Source of the DNA: Baffinella frigidus
Taxonomy: Eukaryota > Cryptophyceae > Cryptomonadales > Baffinellaceae
Length of the DNA: 16,655 nucleotides
Reading direction: 5' to 3'
NCBI GenBank assembly: GCA_026770585.1
Contig: MU646389.1
Location: 48,104 to 64,758, forward strand
Under the pieces are notes generated by a model that was not told the DNA's origin, searched no databases, and saw only the letters and a list, made by a program, of their open reading frames with translations. The position numbers were made by a program, and so were the translations under genes. This document shows positions 14,979 to 16,655 of this stretch, in pieces (position 1 is the stretch's first letter; each line of letters opens with the position of its first letter).

Positions 14979-16080
14979 GGTGAGGCTGTAGGAGACATAG
15001 GATAGATATGCCCGCCTCGCCCGCAGCCCGGGACTAGCGAATGACCTCTCTCGAGCGAGGTCCTACTCAGACACAGCCTCGGTGGGGGTGCATTCATGGT
15101 GGCAGTGTCCGGAGTGACTTTACAGAGTCACGCCCACTAATTTAGAACTGCAGTCCTTTCTACGGAAGGGCGTGGCGTTGGGCTATGTTGGGCGAAATTA
15201 AAACCTAAAGGACCTAAAGGCAAGAGAACCACCCTTTATCCCCTCTACACGAGCATCTGCACTGGAGAGCTAAACGCGATCCGAAAGCAAAAATGCTTTC
15301 TCTACAGTCCTTTCTACGGAAGGGCGTGGCGTTGATAATGGACCTAAAGGAGATATGGCCGCACTTGCCGATTCATCTCCTCTCTAAGTGAAGTTTCAAA
15401 ACGCATAGGCATGTCTCCGTGTGTCACCAGTTCCCCATGCCTCAGGTGCACCAGAGGTTATGAGCCCTGTGGTGAGGCTTGGACCCTGGGCTTAGACCTG
15501 ACAGAGTGGCTCCTTGCTGTGAGTCGGTGCGCTAAATTCTAGCTGCGGTGACGGGAAGAGTCTGTGCGAGAGTGAGGGCTGCATGTCTGTTCTGTGAGGA
15601 GTGGAGTGTCTTGTCTTGGGTTCGTTGACACAGGTGCGAGATAATTGTTTTTGCTCACAGCAAGGCTTGTTGCGGCCGGTTATCCCTCAAGTGCCCATGG
15701 GGTGAATATCAGGTCCTAGGGCCCTACCGTAGGGAGTATGAGCCTACTGGGCACTTCTAAAGGGGATATCCTGGTGGCCCGCTTGCCGTCTTCGGGGAGG
15801 GGCATTACCATTCCCAGTCCTCTGTACAGGGGGCTTCTCCACCACTGCCGATAGCCATGGCTCCTTTGCCAGGGCCAGATCGCAGGTGGCCCGGGAAGAG
15901 GAACTGCGTTGACTTGGCATTCGCGGTGATGGTGTTCGTGGAGAGTGTGAAGGCGCGCTGTGTTCTCGGTGGGGATCAGGTCAGCACTTAGGACGACCTG
16001 CGCGTGTTGCCCGCTTCACCTCCAGGGGGGGGGGGGGGTCAAGCATGGGGTGCTTCACGCCGAGCACACGCTCCTGCTGA
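14979..16080. other. upstream region, no gene recognised
   Basis: Neither strand shows a long frame or a family match. Apart from the 30-bp repeat, there is a CCTAGGGCCCTACCGTAGGG block at 15716-15735 resembling the interior of family B, and a poly-G run at 16026-16038. No TATA box can be assigned with confidence. Confidence 0.6.
15151..15334 (+). repeat. exact 30-bp direct repeat upstream of the gene
   Basis: CAGTCCTTTCTACGGAAGGG plus CGTGGCGTTG at 15151-15180 and 15305-15334. GGACCTAAAGG boxes follow each copy at variable distance. This lies upstream of the WDR4 start and might belong to its promoter region or to another repeat family. Confidence 0.85.
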
Positions 16081-16086
16081 AGCACA

Positions 16087-16207
16087 TGGGGTACCTCGCT
16101 CATAAGAAACTGCCCCTCCCGCTAGGACCACCGTAGGGCCCTAGGCATAGTCCTACTGTAGGGTCCTAGCTAGGGAGGGGCGGTTTCTTATGAGCGAGGT
16201 ACCCCTG
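16087..16207 (+). mobile_element. family B palindromic element, copy B2
   Basis: Same TIR but with the first bases altered (ATGGGGTACC). The right end CCCCTG is followed by TA. Confidence 0.9.
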
Positions 16208-16242
16208 TAGGAGAAGAGTGTGGACATTCTCCTCGTCGAGTA

Positions 16243-16360
16243 CAGGGGTACCTCGCTCATAAGAAACAGCCCCCCCCTAGGACCCTACAGAAGGCCTATG
16301 CCTAGGGCCCTACGGTGGTCCTATGGGGAGGGGGGCTTTCTTATGAGGGAGGTATCCCTG
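16243..16360 (+). mobile_element. family B palindromic element, copy B3
   Basis: TA-CAGGGGTACC...GGTATCCCTG-TA. The 34 bases after it (16361-16394) resemble the 35 bases after B2 (16208-16242), pointing to duplication of the element plus spacer. Confidence 0.9.
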
Positions 16361-16466
16361 TACGAGAAGCGTGTGCGAATCTCATCGTGGGAGGGGACAG
16401 GGGTCCTTTAGGTCCTTTAGGTTCTTCGAGCTCCCAACATAGGCGCACACCGGAACTGGTTCTGTA

Positions 16467-16584
16467 CAGGGGTACCTCGCTCATAAGAAACGACCCCCCC
16501 CCCTAGGACTACCATAGGGCCCTAGGCATGGTCCTACTGTAGGGTCGTAGGGGGAGGCGGTTTCTTGTGAGCGAGGTACCCCTG
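16467..16584 (+). mobile_element. family B palindromic element, copy B4
   Basis: TA-CAGGGGTACC...GGTACCCCTG-TA with the same palindromic interior. Third copy within 500 bases. Confidence 0.92.
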
Positions 16585-16655
16585 TAGAGGGTTCAGCGGG
16601 CGGCGGGGGTGTGGTGTAGGGAGGCCAATCTGGCTCCTGGCCTCTCACTATGCGC

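Overview
This window is nuclear DNA of a eukaryote with many spliceosomal introns, and most of it is non-coding. The base composition is mixed. Plant/alveolate-type telomeric heptamers (TTTAGGG) occur inside the locus. Seven of nine modelled acceptors read AG|G, one donor appears to be GC, and small foldback DNA elements are dense. An alga of the chromerid or dinoflagellate type would fit, but the sequence does not settle the taxon. There is no bacterial operon structure, and long ORFs are mostly absent because the one recognisable gene is cut into short exons.

That gene lies on the minus strand and encodes a WD40-propeller protein that I identify as WDR4/Trm82, the non-catalytic subunit of the tRNA (guanine-N7)-methyltransferase, which makes m7G46. 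Eight exons (14659 down to 9363) join in one frame with consistent splice phases and follow the family's order of conserved blocks. Hallmarks are a V-x-IADKAGEV block, a GHISSL...LLTADRDEK block, VRVS...[10 protein letters not shown], and a final [12 protein letters not shown] blade. Two more exons (8580-8470 and 623-395) continue the frame in phase and are plausible but less certain. The last of these implies a 7.8-kb intron. The C-terminus would lie beyond the left edge. A further 5' exon with a basic, nuclear-signal-like N-terminus may lie at 14883-14795.

Layout, left to right. 1-394: GC-rich edge and one foldback element. 395-623: probable exon 10. 624-8469: giant intron 9, packed with at least ten families of short terminal-inverted-repeat (TIR) elements, nested insertions, telomere-like tracts and a TG microsatellite. 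8470-9478: exons 9 and 8. 9479-12458: exons 7 to 4, separated by introns built from degenerate TTTAGGG repeats, minisatellites and broken tandem copies of exon 6. 12459-14659: exons 3 to 1 with further elements in intron 3. 14660-16655: upstream region with no recognised gene, ending in three clustered copies of one palindromic element.

The most notable signals are: (i) exon 6 flanked by arrays of its own fragments, with decoy acceptors upstream and decoy donors downstream; (ii) a 9-base motif, GTGTAGTAA, shared by otherwise dissimilar foldback families; (iii) splice sites lying at or within a few bases of telomere-like repeats or TIR ends, suggesting these repeats build the introns; and (iv) several element families whose termini and target duplications can be read directly.
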